Assembly (NCBI RefSeq): GCF_000953825.1
Contig: NZ_BBUL01000020.1
Span: 310,001 to 374,000 of the forward strand
Origin: Cellvibrio sp. OA-2007
Lineage (GTDB): Bacteria > Pseudomonadota > Gammaproteobacteria > Pseudomonadales > Cellvibrionaceae
Length of the DNA stretch: 64,000 nt
Reading direction: 5' to 3'
This document shows, piece after piece, positions 33,042-45,706 of the stretch. Numbering within the stretch: the stretch's first letter is position 1; every line of letters starts with the position of its first letter. Under the pieces are notes generated by a model. It did no database searches, had not been told where the DNA came from, and saw only the letters and a list, made by a program, of their open reading frames with translations. A program made the translations under genes and the position numbers.

Positions 33042-33647
33042 ATGAAAAAAATAGTCTTAGCAAGTGGCAACGCCGGAAAATTGCGCGAGTTTCAGCAACT
33101 CTTAGCGGGCTGTGGTTTTGACGTTGTGCCGCAATCGGATTTTTTTAGCGAGAATGCCGAAGAGACCGGTTTAACTTTTGTTGAAAATGCCATCATCAAA
33201 GCGCGTTACGCCTGCGCTAAAACCGGCTTGCCAGCCATCGCCGATGATTCCGGCATCGAGGTAGATGCATTAAATGGTCGCCCCGGAATTTACTCCGCCC
33301 GCTATGCGGGTGAAGGTGCAAAAGATGCGGATAACAATCTAAAACTATTGCACGAGTTAAGCGCAGTTCCTACTGAACAACGCACCGCACGTTATCACGC
33401 AGTGCTTGCCTTTATGCGTCATGAGGAAGACCCTACGCCGATTTTATGCCACGGCATTTGGGAGGGCGTCATTCTCACCGAGCCACGCGGCGAAGGTGGT
33501 TTTGGTTATGACCCTTTATTTTTTGTACCCACGCACAATTGTGCCTCGGCTGAATTAGATAAAACAGAAAAAAATCGCATTAGCCATCGTGGCAGAGCGA
33601 TGCAGGAGTTGCTGCAAAAATTATCTACATCGATTGGCAATAAATAA
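33042..33647 (+). CDS. rdgB: dITP/XTP pyrophosphatase
   Basis: House-cleaning pyrophosphatase that hydrolyses ITP/XTP and their deoxy forms. The 201 residues start [17 protein letters not shown], with [12 protein letters not shown], the conserved [11 protein letters not shown] and [10 protein letters not shown] at the end. The ATG at 33042 matches the family start. It is one base from hemW (TAATATG), suggesting co-transcription. Confidence 0.97.
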   Translation: MKKIVLASGNAGKLREFQQLLAGCGFDVVPQSDFFSENAEETGLTFVENAIIKARYACAKTGLPAIADDSGIEVDALNGRPGIYSARYAGEGAKDADNNLKLLHELSAVPTEQRTARYHAVLAFMRHEEDPTPILCHGIWEGVILTEPRGEGGFGYDPLFFVPTHNCASAELDKTEKNRISHRGRAMQELLQKLSTSIGNK

Positions 33648-33648
33648 T

Positions 33649-34842
33649 ATGTCTCTGCAACTACCGCCACTATCACTTTATGTGCACGTGCCTTGGTGTA
33701 TTCGCAAGTGCCCTTATTGCGATTTTAATTCCCATCAGGCGAATAACGATATTCCGGAAGCAGATTATGTGGCGGCACTGCGTTTGGATTTGCAGCAAGA
33801 TCAATCTCTGGCGCAAGGCCGCAAACTCACCAGCATTTTTTTTGGTGGTGGCACACCGAGTATGTTGTCGGCGCAAGCGATAGGGCAGATTTTAAACGAT
33901 GCAGAAACGATTATCGGTTTTGAACCGGATATCGAAATCACCTTGGAAGCAAATCCCGGTACGTTTGAGCAAGAAAAGTTTTCCGGTTTTCGCGCTGCGG
34001 GAGTAAATCGTTTATCCATCGGCATTCAAAGTTTTAATGATCAGCAATTAAAATTACTTGGCCGCGTGCACGGTCGCGCTGAAGCGCTGCAGGCAGTAAG
34101 TGTGGCGCGCACGGCAGGTTTCGACAATATCAATTTGGATTTAATGCACGGTTTGCCGGAGCAATCCGTTGCTGCCGCCAAAGCGGATTTGCAACAGGCG
34201 ATTGAACTCGCACCAGAACATCTCTCTTGGTATCAACTCACCATTGAACAAAACACCGCATTTTATTCCGCTCCACCTCTATTGCCGGAAGAAGAAATAC
34301 TGGCGGATATTCAGGATGCTGGCATCGAGTTGTTAGCGGCGGCGGGCTACGAGCAATATGAAATTTCTGCCTATGCACGCGCTAAAAAATGTGCGCGCCA
34401 CAATCTTAATTATTGGCAGTTTGGCGATTATTTGGGAATTGGTGCGGGCGCTCATGGAAAGATAACCTTTCCAGCTGAAAATAAAATCCTGCGCCTGTGG
34501 AAAACCCGCTTGCCCAAACATTATTTGGACGCAGCCACGTCTCAAAAGATCTCCACCAACTTGGGTGGTCACCAAAATGTTTTTGGTGGCGGCAGTGATT
34601 TATTACTACCGGATGCATTGCCGCTGGAATTTATGATGAATGCATTGCGCCTACATACTGGTGTGCCAGTAAATTACTTCACCGAGCGCACCGGTGTGGA
34701 TTGGCAACAACTTGAATCGCAATGGGAAAAATTAACACAGCAAGGTTTAGTGGAAATCGCGCAGGGCTATGCGCGCCCCACCGCAATGGGGCGCCGTTTT
34801 CTCAATCGGGTATTGCAGGAGTTTATGCAGGAATCTGAATAA
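33649..34842 (+). CDS. hemW: Radical SAM heme chaperone HemW
   Basis: A 397-residue radical SAM protein. The cluster-binding cysteines are in CIRKCPYCDF (CxxxCxxC), near the N-terminus LYVHVPWC. FFGGGTPSML and SIGIQSFND follow. It belongs to the HemN-like group that transfers heme rather than oxidising coproporphyrinogen. The position after rdgB matches Pseudomonas. Alternative upstream starts would intrude into rdgB. Confidence 0.95.
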   Translation: MSLQLPPLSLYVHVPWCIRKCPYCDFNSHQANNDIPEADYVAALRLDLQQDQSLAQGRKLTSIFFGGGTPSMLSAQAIGQILNDAETIIGFEPDIEITLEANPGTFEQEKFSGFRAAGVNRLSIGIQSFNDQQLKLLGRVHGRAEALQAVSVARTAGFDNINLDLMHGLPEQSVAAAKADLQQAIELAPEHLSWYQLTIEQNTAFYSAPPLLPEEEILADIQDAGIELLAAAGYEQYEISAYARAKKCARHNLNYWQFGDYLGIGAGAHGKITFPAENKILRLWKTRLPKHYLDAATSQKISTNLGGHQNVFGGGSDLLLPDALPLEFMMNALRLHTGVPVNYFTERTGVDWQQLESQWEKLTQQGLVEIAQGYARPTAMGRRFLNRVLQEFMQESE

Positions 34843-34935
34843 ATCAGAATGTTTGAGTAATCTTGCGTAAAAACATTTGTGATTGTGCCGGATTGGCGTC
34901 ATTTTATTGCTCAAATGCAATAACAAGGAGCACAC

Positions 34936-35352
34936 ATGACTACTACCCGCCGTGAATTTTTAACTGCCAGTGCTATCGCCGGAGCGGCACTCGCTTCATC
35001 GGGTGCATTGGCAACATCAACTACAGCGAATAATCCTATGCCTAAATTACTGCATCATGTTTTTTTCTGGTTGAAAAACCCCGAGTCAAAAGAAGATCTT
35101 GCCAAGTTGATTGCTGGTGTTAAGTCACTGGGGGCGATTGAGACGGTGCGCAGTATTCATGTGGGTGTACCTGCATCGACGGAAAAGCGTGAAGTTATAG
35201 ATAACTCTTACCACGTTTCAGAGTTGCTCGGATTTGATGATGTGGCGGGGCAAGATGCGTATCAGGTGCATCCATTGCATCAAAAGTTTATTGATGAGCA
35301 TCAGCATTTATGGAGCAAAGTCGTGGTGTATGACGCGCTATCTGTTGAATAA
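34936..35352 (+). CDS. Tat-exported Dabb (stress-responsive A/B barrel) protein
   Basis: A 138-residue protein with a twin-arginine signal ([18 protein letters not shown], about 2-19) and a mature Dabb domain. [20 protein letters not shown] carries the typical His and Trp, and [15 protein letters not shown] follows near the end. Dabb proteins are small dimeric barrels of unclear role; export via Tat suggests a folded or cofactor-bearing product, but no binding site is obvious. It begins a 1.1-kb accessory stretch before crc. Confidence 0.82.
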   Translation: MTTTRREFLTASAIAGAALASSGALATSTTANNPMPKLLHHVFFWLKNPESKEDLAKLIAGVKSLGAIETVRSIHVGVPASTEKREVIDNSYHVSELLGFDDVAGQDAYQVHPLHQKFIDEHQHLWSKVVVYDALSVE

Positions 35353-35384
35353 TTGTTGCGCTTGATTCTATTTATGCTTAATAC

Positions 35385-35422
35385 AAAAAACCTCGCCGTG
35401 ATTGCTCACTGTGAGGTTTTTC
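35385..35422. terminator. Hairpin after the Dabb-domain gene
   Basis: AAAAACCTC and its complement enclose an inner GTGA/TCAC pair around a four-base loop and are followed by Ts, so it can act in either direction between two converging units. Confidence 0.7.
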
Positions 35423-35495
35423 ATTTTTGCCTTCTGATCTTGTGCAAATGTAAAAGCTTGAGTTGCCTCAATAGGTATTTATTTGAAAATGGTCT

Positions 35496-36077
35496 CTACT
35501 TGCAAAGGCTGCTGGTGATATCAGTAATGCTTGGACTAGTAATTTTTTTACTGTCGATTACTAGTGAAACACCCCCGCTAGTCAATGAGATTCTGCTGCT
35601 ACTGATAGAACCGCCGTAAACTATTTTTGTGATTGTGTTATTAGCATCTAGTTTCCAGGCAATAGAAGTACCATTTACGTTGGTAGTGTATTCTGCATTT
35701 GCTTTTGAATAGCTAAGGGTTTTGTCATTAATGCCCGCATTGATATCTTTTTCTATAGCGACTCTATAGCAATTATTTCCTGCGTCCTTAGCATCACCTA
35801 AATAATTATAAGCAGTAACTTTTCCAGTTCCACTGATATAAAGATAACTCTCATCTTTAATATTATTGCTGGTAATGCTCGCATCGTATAAACCGGTTAT
35901 TGCATCAAAATCTGGGTTGTTTGCTTGGCTTGAGTTTTGAGCTGAAGACTGAGCCGTATTATTTGGTGATGATGAGCTTGCAGGTTTATCTGATCCGCCA
36001 CCGCCACCGCCACATCCTGCCAGTGACATTAAACACAGTGAGAGAAGTAGAGTGGGGCGTGATTGAAGGGTAATCAT
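35496..36077 (-). CDS. Lipoprotein of unknown function with Gly-rich and Ser-rich linker
   Basis: A 193-residue protein with a lipobox LMSLAGC (Cys at about 21), then six Gly, then a Ser/Asn/Gln-rich linker (SSSSPNNTAQSSAQNSS) and a mature C-terminal domain with YISGTGKVTAYNYLGD and two Cys residues far apart. I do not recognise the domain. The gene is more A/T-rich than its neighbours. The start at 36077 has AAGGAT upstream. It is the type of small secreted lipoprotein common in Cellvibrio-like bacteria. Confidence 0.75.
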   Translation of the reverse strand: MITLQSRPTLLLSLCLMSLAGCGGGGGGSDKPASSSSPNNTAQSSAQNSSQANNPDFDAITGLYDASITSNNIKDESYLYISGTGKVTAYNYLGDAKDAGNNCYRVAIEKDINAGINDKTLSYSKANAEYTTNVNGTSIAWKLDANNTITKIVYGGSISSSRISLTSGGVSLVIDSKKITSPSITDITSSLCK

Positions 36078-36307
36078 TTTGCATCCTTTTAAAAAAGCCA
36101 TAAAGTGTGGTGCGCTCATTTGAGCGGGCGAGCATGATAATTCAAACCATCATCAAATTAAATATCAAAAGAAGAGAGTATTTTCTTGAGTGCTGGGCAG
36201 GTGAATTTTTTCGACTGAGGACTTGTACTGCGCTGAATAGATATAAAGTGATTGCAAATACTTTAATGTTGAATAAGATTTGATAATGCGCGCGTTGGTT
36301 CTATATA

Positions 36308-36346
36308 TAAAAAAACCCGCTGCGGTAGCCCGAGCGGGTTTTTTTA
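36308..36346. terminator. Bidirectional terminator between crc and the accessory stretch
   Basis: A-tract, ACCCGCT, a loop of 11 bases, AGCGGGT and T-tract, which is a strong rho-independent terminator reading both ways. It ends crc on the minus strand. Confidence 0.85.
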
Positions 36347-36358
36347 TAACCGGTTATT

Positions 36359-37129
36359 TTACAGTTCTATGTCGTAATCGATAATGACCGGCATGTGACT
36401 GGAAAACTGCTGGGTTTTGTAGATGGCTGCATATTCAACTTTGGCGCCGAGGCTATTGGAGACTACTTGAAAATCGGTTCTCCAACCGTCGCCATCGTCT
36501 TTAAGGCCTTTTGGCCACCAGCTGTATTCATCGCCGTCTTTGTTCACCTTGCGGAAGGCATCGACGTAACCAATCTGGTTAAATAACTGGCTTAACCATT
36601 GACGCTCGTGCGGCAGGAAGCCGGAGTTGTGCTGATTGGCGGCACTATTGCTCACATCTTTTGGCGTGTGCGCCATCTGCCAATTGCCACAGAAAATATA
36701 TTCGCGGCGTTTGCGGGTAATTTTGTCCAGATGCGCCTGAAAGTCATCAAAAAATTTGATTTTGACTTCTTGGGATTCCATCGCGGAACTGGCGCCAGGG
36801 GCGAGCAGGGAGCCAATGCTTAATTGCTCAAAATCCACCTGCAGATAGCGGCCTTCCATATCGACACCCGAGGCAAAACCCAAGCCGTAAATAAGCGCTT
36901 TAGGCTGCAGGCGGGTATAAATTGCAACGCCGTTGTAGTGTTTGGTACCAGAGTCGAAAAAATAGGCATGATAGCCCTTGAGCTCGAACTCGGGTTTCTC
37001 TAGCTCGCGCTCTAGTGCACGTAGATCCTGCAAGCAGATAAAATCTGCATCTTGATTCGCGAGCCAAGTGTATAGGCCGCGTTGCGCCGCCTGAAAAATA
37101 CCATCGACGCTAAGACTGATAACTCTCAT
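36359..37129 (-). CDS. crc: Catabolite repression control protein Crc (endo/exonuclease-fold)
   Basis: A 256-residue protein of the exonuclease III/EEP fold that matches Pseudomonas Crc rather than active nucleases. In Pseudomonas, Crc works with Hfq to repress translation of catabolic mRNAs. Catalytic positions are altered as in Crc: NxNG-type reads SVDGIFQ, LQE is LQDLRA, GDFN is GNWQ, and SDHxP is SSHMP. Crc-like features KRREYIFCG and YSWWP are kept. It is divergently adjacent to pyrE, as in Pseudomonas. The gap has 211 bases, so both promoters lie there. Confidence 0.9.
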   Translation of the reverse strand: MRVISLSVDGIFQAAQRGLYTWLANQDADFICLQDLRALERELEKPEFELKGYHAYFFDSGTKHYNGVAIYTRLQPKALIYGLGFASGVDMEGRYLQVDFEQLSIGSLLAPGASSAMESQEVKIKFFDDFQAHLDKITRKRREYIFCGNWQMAHTPKDVSNSAANQHNSGFLPHERQWLSQLFNQIGYVDAFRKVNKDGDEYSWWPKGLKDDGDGWRTDFQVVSNSLGAKVEYAAIYKTQQFSSHMPVIIDYDIEL

Positions 37130-37340
37130 GTTAGCCCCTTGATTACGGACTGTGTATCATACCCGAGCTTTGTGTGATTGTGTTACCGCCAATATCGGGT
37201 TTTTTGTGGTAGGCGTTACGAATTTTCACATCCTTACATTTGGAAAGCTGTTGTGATCCAAATGCGGGTCTGGCTCATGGGCAAGACCTCGTTGTATTTA
37301 TTTTGTCACCTAAAACTTAGTTCATAGTTGGATACTTTGC

Positions 37341-37991
37341 ATGGAAAAATACCAATTTGACTTTATTCAGCTCGCTGTCAGGCATCAAGCGCTATGCTTT
37401 GGCGAGTTTTTGCTCAAATCGGGCCGCACCAGCCCCTACTTTTTTAACGCTGGCCGCTTTCAGACCGGGCAGGCTTTGGCTGAATTGGGTCGCTATTATG
37501 CGGCGGCTATCACTGCATCGGGCGTGGAGTTCGATATAGTGTTCGGCCCGGCTTATAAAGGCATTCCCCTTGCGGCCACCACTGCCATCGCTCTGGCTGA
37601 TCAATATCAGCGCGATTTGCCTTATTGCTACAATCGCAAAGAGGCGAAAGACCATGGTGAAGGAGGAACATTGGTAGGTGCGCCGTTACAAGGCAAGGTG
37701 CTGATTGTGGATGATGTGATCACCGCGGGCACTGCAGTGCGCGAAGTGATGAGCATTATTGATACCGCAGGTGCTAAACCTGCCGCTGTGTTGATTGGCT
37801 TGAATCGTCAGGAGAAAGGGCAGGGCGAGATATCTGCAATACAGGAAGTAGAACAAACCTTTGGTATACCGGTCATTAGCATTATTAACTTGAATCACAT
37901 CATTGATTATCTTGAAAACCAAAGTGGCCAAGAGGCGATGGTGGATAAAATCAAAGCATATCGCGCAACCTACGGTGTAGAGCTGGCGTGA
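37341..37991 (+). CDS. pyrE: Orotate phosphoribosyltransferase
   Basis: UMP synthesis enzyme that joins orotate and PRPP. The 216 residues start [13 protein letters not shown] and have the PRPP loop [14 protein letters not shown] (about residue 120), with [11 protein letters not shown] and [13 protein letters not shown] before it. Sequence and divergence from crc match Pseudomonas. It may be co-transcribed with the downstream DUF4124-like gene, 23 bases away. Confidence 0.97.
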   Translation: MEKYQFDFIQLAVRHQALCFGEFLLKSGRTSPYFFNAGRFQTGQALAELGRYYAAAITASGVEFDIVFGPAYKGIPLAATTAIALADQYQRDLPYCYNRKEAKDHGEGGTLVGAPLQGKVLIVDDVITAGTAVREVMSIIDTAGAKPAAVLIGLNRQEKGQGEISAIQEVEQTFGIPVISIINLNHIIDYLENQSGQEAMVDKIKAYRATYGVELA

Positions 37992-38014
37992 TACGAGAGA
38001 GGTAACTGATCCAG

Positions 38015-38623
38015 ATGCGCAGCTTGTTATTAGTATTGATCACCTGTAGTTCGCTGTTGTTGAGTGGCTGGGTTGCCGCGCAAAATACTGCAGCGGGCAA
38101 AGTGGTTTATCGCTATAAAAACAAGGCGGGTGTGACTGTGCTAGATAGTGCGATTCCACCTGAGTACGTCAATCATGGCTATGAAATTGTTTCGCTCAGT
38201 GGAAAAGTTCTTAAGGTTGTTAAGCCAGTGATACAGGGACCTGAAGCGGAGCGTTTGCAGCGTGAAAGACTGCAGCGTGAACAGCGTGAGCGTGATGATA
38301 TTCAACTGCGTCGCAGCTACAGTAATGTTGCTGATATAGATGCAGCGAAACGTCGCAATCTGGAAAGTTTGCGGGGCAATATCAATATCTTGCAAGCTAA
38401 CTTGCTCTCTGCTCGCTCGCGCTTGGAAACTTCGCAAAAGCAAGCGGCCGCGATAGAGCGCGCTGGTCGTCAATTGCCTGAAGAGTTGTTGCGCAATATA
38501 GATAAGTTGGTGCAAGAAGAGAAAGATACTCAAGAGCAGATCCAGCAGCGCGAACAAGAGTTAACAGCGGTAGAGAAAAAGTTCGATGAAGATCGCAAGC
38601 GGTTTATTGAAATTTCGCAATAG
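38015..38623 (+). CDS. Exported DUF4124-like protein with coiled coil
   Basis: A 202-residue protein with a signal peptide (1-22), an N-terminal DUF4124-like motif (GKVVYRYKNKAGVTVLDSAIP, cited as short blocks) and a long C-terminal Gln/Arg/Glu coiled coil (RLQRERLQREQRERDD onward). DUF4124 proteins are common periplasmic or cell-envelope proteins of unknown role. It follows pyrE, which is not its usual functional partner, so the link is positional. Confidence 0.82.
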   Translation: MRSLLLVLITCSSLLLSGWVAAQNTAAGKVVYRYKNKAGVTVLDSAIPPEYVNHGYEIVSLSGKVLKVVKPVIQGPEAERLQRERLQREQRERDDIQLRRSYSNVADIDAAKRRNLESLRGNINILQANLLSARSRLETSQKQAAAIERAGRQLPEELLRNIDKLVQEEKDTQEQIQQREQELTAVEKKFDEDRKRFIEISQ

Positions 38624-38639
38624 CGATTATGATTCTTTA

Positions 38640-38675
38640 CCCATAAAAAACCGGCAGCTGCCGGTTTTTTATGGG
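38640..38675. terminator. 36-base perfect palindromic bidirectional terminator
   Basis: A perfect inverted repeat without loop, with CCGGCAG/CTGCCGG as core and A- and T-tracts outside, lies between two converging genes and can end both. Confidence 0.88.
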
Positions 38676-38681
38676 CGAAAC

Positions 38682-39293
38682 TTATTGGGCGGAGTCACTC
38701 GCCACCAAAAATCCCTGCGCTATCAGCTGCCATTGATCTGACCAATGTTCAGTGGGGCGGCGGCGAAATTCAGTGCGTACAAATTCAGCAATACGGCCAT
38801 CAACCAGAGCAATTAACAAATTGGCCGCTGCTGCAACGGGTAGTTGTGGATGCAAACCCTCGCGCAATTCTGCCTCACGCAAAATTTGTTTTAACTGGGT
38901 TTCAATGCGATCAAAAAACTGCGCGATTCGCACGCGCAAGCGCTCGGTTTCACCGGTCAGTGCATCGCCGGTAAGCAAGCGAGTCAAACCCGGATTGCGT
39001 TCGGCAAACGTAAGTAGCAGCGAGAGGGTTTTCTCGCAGCGTTTTAGCGCCGATTTTTCTTCGCCGAGAATCAGTGTGATGCGGGAAAAAATCGTCTCTT
39101 CAATAAACTCAATCAAACCCTCAAACATTTTGGATTTACTGGGAAAGTGGCGATAGAGCGCCGCTTCGGAAACACCGACCTCTCTGGCCAGTGCAGCAGT
39201 AGTGATTCGCTCACCAGGGCTTGCTTCCAGCATGCGCGCCAAACATTCTAGTATTTGTTGGCGGCGCGGGGTTTTGCTTGGGGACTTAATCAT
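38682..39293 (-). CDS. slmA: Nucleoid occlusion factor SlmA (TetR-fold)
   Basis: A 203-residue TetR-family DNA-binding protein, homologous to SlmA, which blocks FtsZ assembly over the nucleoid. The HTH is [20 protein letters not shown] at about residues 30-49, preceded by [14 protein letters not shown]. The C-terminal [15 protein letters not shown] block is typical. It lies after argB in the same direction (70 bases), the usual neighbourhood in gammaproteobacteria. Confidence 0.94.
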   Translation of the reverse strand: MIKSPSKTPRRQQILECLARMLEASPGERITTAALAREVGVSEAALYRHFPSKSKMFEGLIEFIEETIFSRITLILGEEKSALKRCEKTLSLLLTFAERNPGLTRLLTGDALTGETERLRVRIAQFFDRIETQLKQILREAELREGLHPQLPVAAAANLLIALVDGRIAEFVRTEFRRRPTEHWSDQWQLIAQGFLVASDSAQ

Positions 39294-39363
39294 AGCGACT
39301 CCATTCAGAGCGATTCCATTTGCAAGAGTGCGCGTCCATATTTATGCAACGCGCACAATTGGA

Positions 39364-42809
<3,446 letters not shown>

Positions 42810-42865
42810 ACCTATACCTTTTGGCTAACGAATCTATGACGTTTGTTGTGCTAACAAACCTGGGC

Positions 42866-44068
42866 TTATTGCACTGTTATTTTTTGTGCGAAGAGCGCGA
42901 TAAGTTCGCGCGCCAATTGCTGTTTGCTGCGCTGGCTAATATCAGTCGCGCCATTTTGCTCTACCAGCGTAACGGCATTGTCATCGCTGTTAAAACCAAT
43001 CGTGCTATCGCTGATATTATTGGCGACAACCATATCCAGATTTTTGCGCGCTAATTTTACGCGCGCGTATTCCAGCAGATTTTCGCTTTCCGCCGCAAAA
43101 CCTACGGTAAAAGGTTTTGGATTAAGTGACGCAATACTCGCCACTATGTCTGGATTTTTTACCAGAGCGAGTGTCAATGTATCGCTATTATCTTTTTTCA
43201 TTTTCTGTGCAGCGATTTGCGCCGGGCGATAATCGGCCACCGCAGCGGCGGCGATAAATAAATCGCACCCCTGTGCTGCATGCAAGCTGGCCCTATGCAT
43301 TTCTTCCGCGCTGATTACCTCAATGCGCTTTACGCGCGCTGGTGCTGGCAATTGGGTGGGGCCGCTGATGAGAATCGTTTCGGCGCCTGCTTCTGCTGCG
43401 GCTTGCGCCAGAGCGTAGCCCATTTTTCCTGAGCTGTAGTTGCTCAGGTAGCGCACTGGGTCCAATGCCTCGCGGGTGGGGCCTGCGGTAATCACGACTT
43501 TTTTCCCGGCCAAACTACCGCTGGCAAACAAGCTGGCAGCGGCATCGACCAGTTGCAAGGGTTCTAGCATGCGCCCTGCGCCTATATCGCCACAGGCTTG
43601 TATGCCATCTGCTGGGCCAAAAACTGAAACCTTGCGTTTGCTTAGCGTTTCCAAATTGGTTTGTGTTGCTTGGTTGTGCCACATACCTTGGTTCATCGCC
43701 GGTGCTATGGCGATGGGTGCAGCAGTGGCGAGGCAGATACTGGTAAGCAGGTCATTGCCCATGCCCTGACTCAAGCGTGCGATAAAATCGGCGGTGGCGG
43801 GGGCGATCAATACCAAGTCCGCCCAGCGCGCTAATTGGATATGACCCATGCCCGCCTCGGCTTCGGGGTCGAGCAGCTGGGTATGCACCGGATTGCCAGA
43901 CAGCGCTTGCATCGTCAGTGGGGTAATAAACTCCTGCGCGGCAGGTGTCATAACCACTTGCACACTGGCGCCCGCATCTTGCAGACGACGCACCAGATCG
44001 GCACTTTTATAGGCGGCAATTCCGCCGGTCACGCCGAGCAAAATCTGTTTGTTGGCAAGCGATGTCAT
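42866..44068 (-). CDS. coaBC: Phosphopantothenoylcysteine synthetase/decarboxylase (CoaBC)
   Basis: A 400-residue bifunctional enzyme of coenzyme A synthesis. The N-terminal CoaC part has GGIAAYKSADLV and the PAMNQGMW motif, with the flavin-decarboxylase region including GDIGAGRMLE. The CoaB part starts at about residue 188 (VVITAGPTREALDPVRYLSN) and has SGKMGYALAQ. It supplies the phosphopantetheine used by the two pigment ACPs only indirectly. It is divergent from radC with 230 bases between. Confidence 0.97.
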   Translation of the reverse strand: MTSLANKQILLGVTGGIAAYKSADLVRRLQDAGASVQVVMTPAAQEFITPLTMQALSGNPVHTQLLDPEAEAGMGHIQLARWADLVLIAPATADFIARLSQGMGNDLLTSICLATAAPIAIAPAMNQGMWHNQATQTNLETLSKRKVSVFGPADGIQACGDIGAGRMLEPLQLVDAAASLFASGSLAGKKVVITAGPTREALDPVRYLSNYSSGKMGYALAQAAAEAGAETILISGPTQLPAPARVKRIEVISAEEMHRASLHAAQGCDLFIAAAAVADYRPAQIAAQKMKKDNSDTLTLALVKNPDIVASIASLNPKPFTVGFAAESENLLEYARVKLARKNLDMVVANNISDSTIGFNSDDNAVTLVEQNGATDISQRSKQQLARELIALFAQKITVQ

Positions 44069-44116
44069 AAATAGGGTTGGGTTCCGGCAGCAAAAAGATG
44101 ACTAGTGATCAACCTT

Positions 44117-44215
44117 AGCCCTGCTGGGCGTAATTAGCCACTAACAGCGCCAGCCACGCAGGGCTTGACGAAAGAGAGTTAAGATACCATTCTTGCCGGC
44201 GTTTTCGTAACTCTC
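44117..44215. repeat. Two inverted repeats in the coaBC/radC divergent region
   Basis: AGCCCTGC (44117-44124) pairs with GCAGGGCT (44158-44165), and GAGAGTTA (44174-44181) pairs with TAACTCTC (44208-44215). Each pair brackets about 26-33 bases, which suits an operator or a weak cruciform; no consensus is recognised. Confidence 0.5.
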
Positions 44216-44298
44216 CCGCACAGTTACGGCACTAAAAGTAATGATCAGATCTCACTACAAGGACACGCGCGTTTAATCGCGCATCAAAGGAGAATGCC

Positions 44299-44973
44299 AT
44301 GTCGATTGCCCATTGGCCCGAGGCCGAACGCCCCCGCGAAAAATTATTATCCCTTGGCCCGCGCGCCTTATCCGATGCTGAATTGCTCGCCATTTTCCTG
44401 CGGGTTGGCTGCGTGGGCAAATCTGCAGTGGATCTTGCGCGCGAGTTATTGCAGCAATACGGTGGCTTGCGTCAGCTGCTAGAGGCATCGCAAGCCGAGT
44501 TCTGTCAGGGTTTGGGGCTCGGCAATGCCAAGTACGCCCAGTTGCAGGCAGTATTGGAGATGGGGCGGCGGCATTTGTCGGCCGCCATGAAAGCCGGTGA
44601 TTTGCTCACCAGCCCGGACTTGGTGCGCAACTATCTGAGCGCGCAGTTGCGCCATCAACCGCGAGAAGTGTTTGCGGTGTTGTTCCTCGACAATCAAAAC
44701 CGCCTGATTACCTATGAGGAGTTATTCTTCGGCACCATTGATGGTGCATCGGTTTATCCCCGCGAAGTCGTGCGGCGCGCGTTGGCCCATAATTGTGCGG
44801 CGGTAATTCTCAGCCATAACCATCCCAGTGGGGTGGCTGAGCCCAGCCAAGCGGATTGCCGGATTACCCAGCGCTTACAGGCGGCGCTGGAGTTAATCGA
44901 TGTGCGAGTCGTTGATCACATGGTGGTAGGTGATGGCGAGGTAATTTCTTTCGCCGAACGCGGATTATTGTGA
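44299..44973 (+). CDS. radC: RadC family JAB-domain protein
   Basis: A 224-residue JAMM-domain protein long named RadC, whose DNA-repair role is disputed. It has a helix-hairpin-helix-like N-terminus and the metal motif SHNHPSG (His, His and Asp downstream in PSQADCRIT). Its position divergent from coaBC is standard. The ATG has GGAG seven bases upstream. Confidence 0.96.
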   Translation: MSIAHWPEAERPREKLLSLGPRALSDAELLAIFLRVGCVGKSAVDLARELLQQYGGLRQLLEASQAEFCQGLGLGNAKYAQLQAVLEMGRRHLSAAMKAGDLLTSPDLVRNYLSAQLRHQPREVFAVLFLDNQNRLITYEELFFGTIDGASVYPREVVRRALAHNCAAVILSHNHPSGVAEPSQADCRITQRLQAALELIDVRVVDHMVVGDGEVISFAERGLL

Positions 44974-45219
44974 AATCGACCATTTACCCCTTTTTTTGGT
45001 CAAAAAAACAGCTTTTGATTGCTATTGGGGGAGTGTTTTGGTATAAAACGCGGCTCTTTGCGGCAGGGTTGTGAAGACGTATTAAAAGAGCGTCATTTTC
45101 GCGCAAATTTCCCTCTGGGATTTGCTGCTCCGACCCTGAAATTACCCGCGTTTAGGAAAGAATAGGCTGCTTACAACAATGCTCTAGGCTGGTTGTTAGT
45201 CTGTTTTACGGTTCTAACA

Positions 45220-45250
45220 CAGCGCTTCCAGCTTAGCGCGCTGATTTTTT
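45220..45250 (+). terminator. Terminator-like hairpin in the rpmB leader
   Basis: CAGCGC, a 12-base loop, GCGCTG and a T-run end 15 bases before the rpmB start codon. A competing five-base stem overlaps it. It resembles an attenuator, but could be a chance hairpin. Confidence 0.4.
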
Positions 45251-45264
45251 AATGAGGCAATAAA

Positions 45265-45501
45265 ATGTCCAAGGTATGTCAAGTTACCGGCAAACGTCCA
45301 ATTACCGGCAACAATGTTTCTCACGCAAAAAACCACACCAAGCGTCGTTTTTTGCCAAACTTGCAATCTCACCGTTTTTGGGTTGAAGCTGAGAAGCGTT
45401 TTGTTTCTCTGCGTCTGACGCCAAAAGGTATGCGTATCATCGACAAGCGTGGTATCGACGCTGTGTTGGTTGATGTTCGTGCCGCTGGTCACAAAGTGTA
45501 A
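45265..45501 (+). CDS. rpmB: 50S ribosomal protein L28
   Basis: A 78-residue ribosomal protein. [20 protein letters not shown] and the C-terminal [15 protein letters not shown] are characteristic. It forms an operon with rpmG, 16 bases downstream. The leader of about 290 bases contains the hairpin at 45220-45250. Confidence 0.98.
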   Translation: MSKVCQVTGKRPITGNNVSHAKNHTKRRFLPNLQSHRFWVEAEKRFVSLRLTPKGMRIIDKRGIDAVLVDVRAAGHKV

Positions 45502-45517
45502 TTAGGAGCTATTTATC

Positions 45518-45673
45518 ATGCGTGAAAAAATTCGTCTGAACTCTTCTGCTGGTACTGGTCACTTCTACACCACTGACAAGAACAAGCGCACCATGCCAGA
45601 AAAGATGGAAATCAAAAAGTTTGATCCAGTTGTTCGTCAACATGTGATCTACAAAGAAGGCAAAATCAAGTAA
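45518..45673 (+). CDS. rpmG: 50S ribosomal protein L33
   Basis: A 51-residue ribosomal protein starting [19 protein letters not shown] and ending KEGKIK. It lacks the Cys pairs of zinc-binding L33, so it is the zinc-independent form. The start has TAGGAG upstream. It follows rpmB as in most proteobacteria. Confidence 0.98.
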   Translation: MREKIRLNSSAGTGHFYTTDKNKRTMPEKMEIKKFDPVVRQHVIYKEGKIK

Positions 45674-45706
45674 TTACTAGTTTGATTCTTGATTGTTGTA
45701 TTCAAT

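Noticed and set aside
35353-35619. An 88-codon rightward reading frame with hydrophobic stretches
   Set aside because: It begins at a non-ATG codon, spans the terminator and overlaps the lipoprotein gene on the other strand. Nothing supports translation.
36120-36307. A possible small gene in the A/T-rich gap before crc's terminator
   Set aside because: No frame of useful length with a ribosome site was found.
45015-45047. Sigma-70 promoter before rpmB (TTGATT and TATAAA)
   Set aside because: The boxes are 21 bases apart, which is outside the usual 16-18 range.
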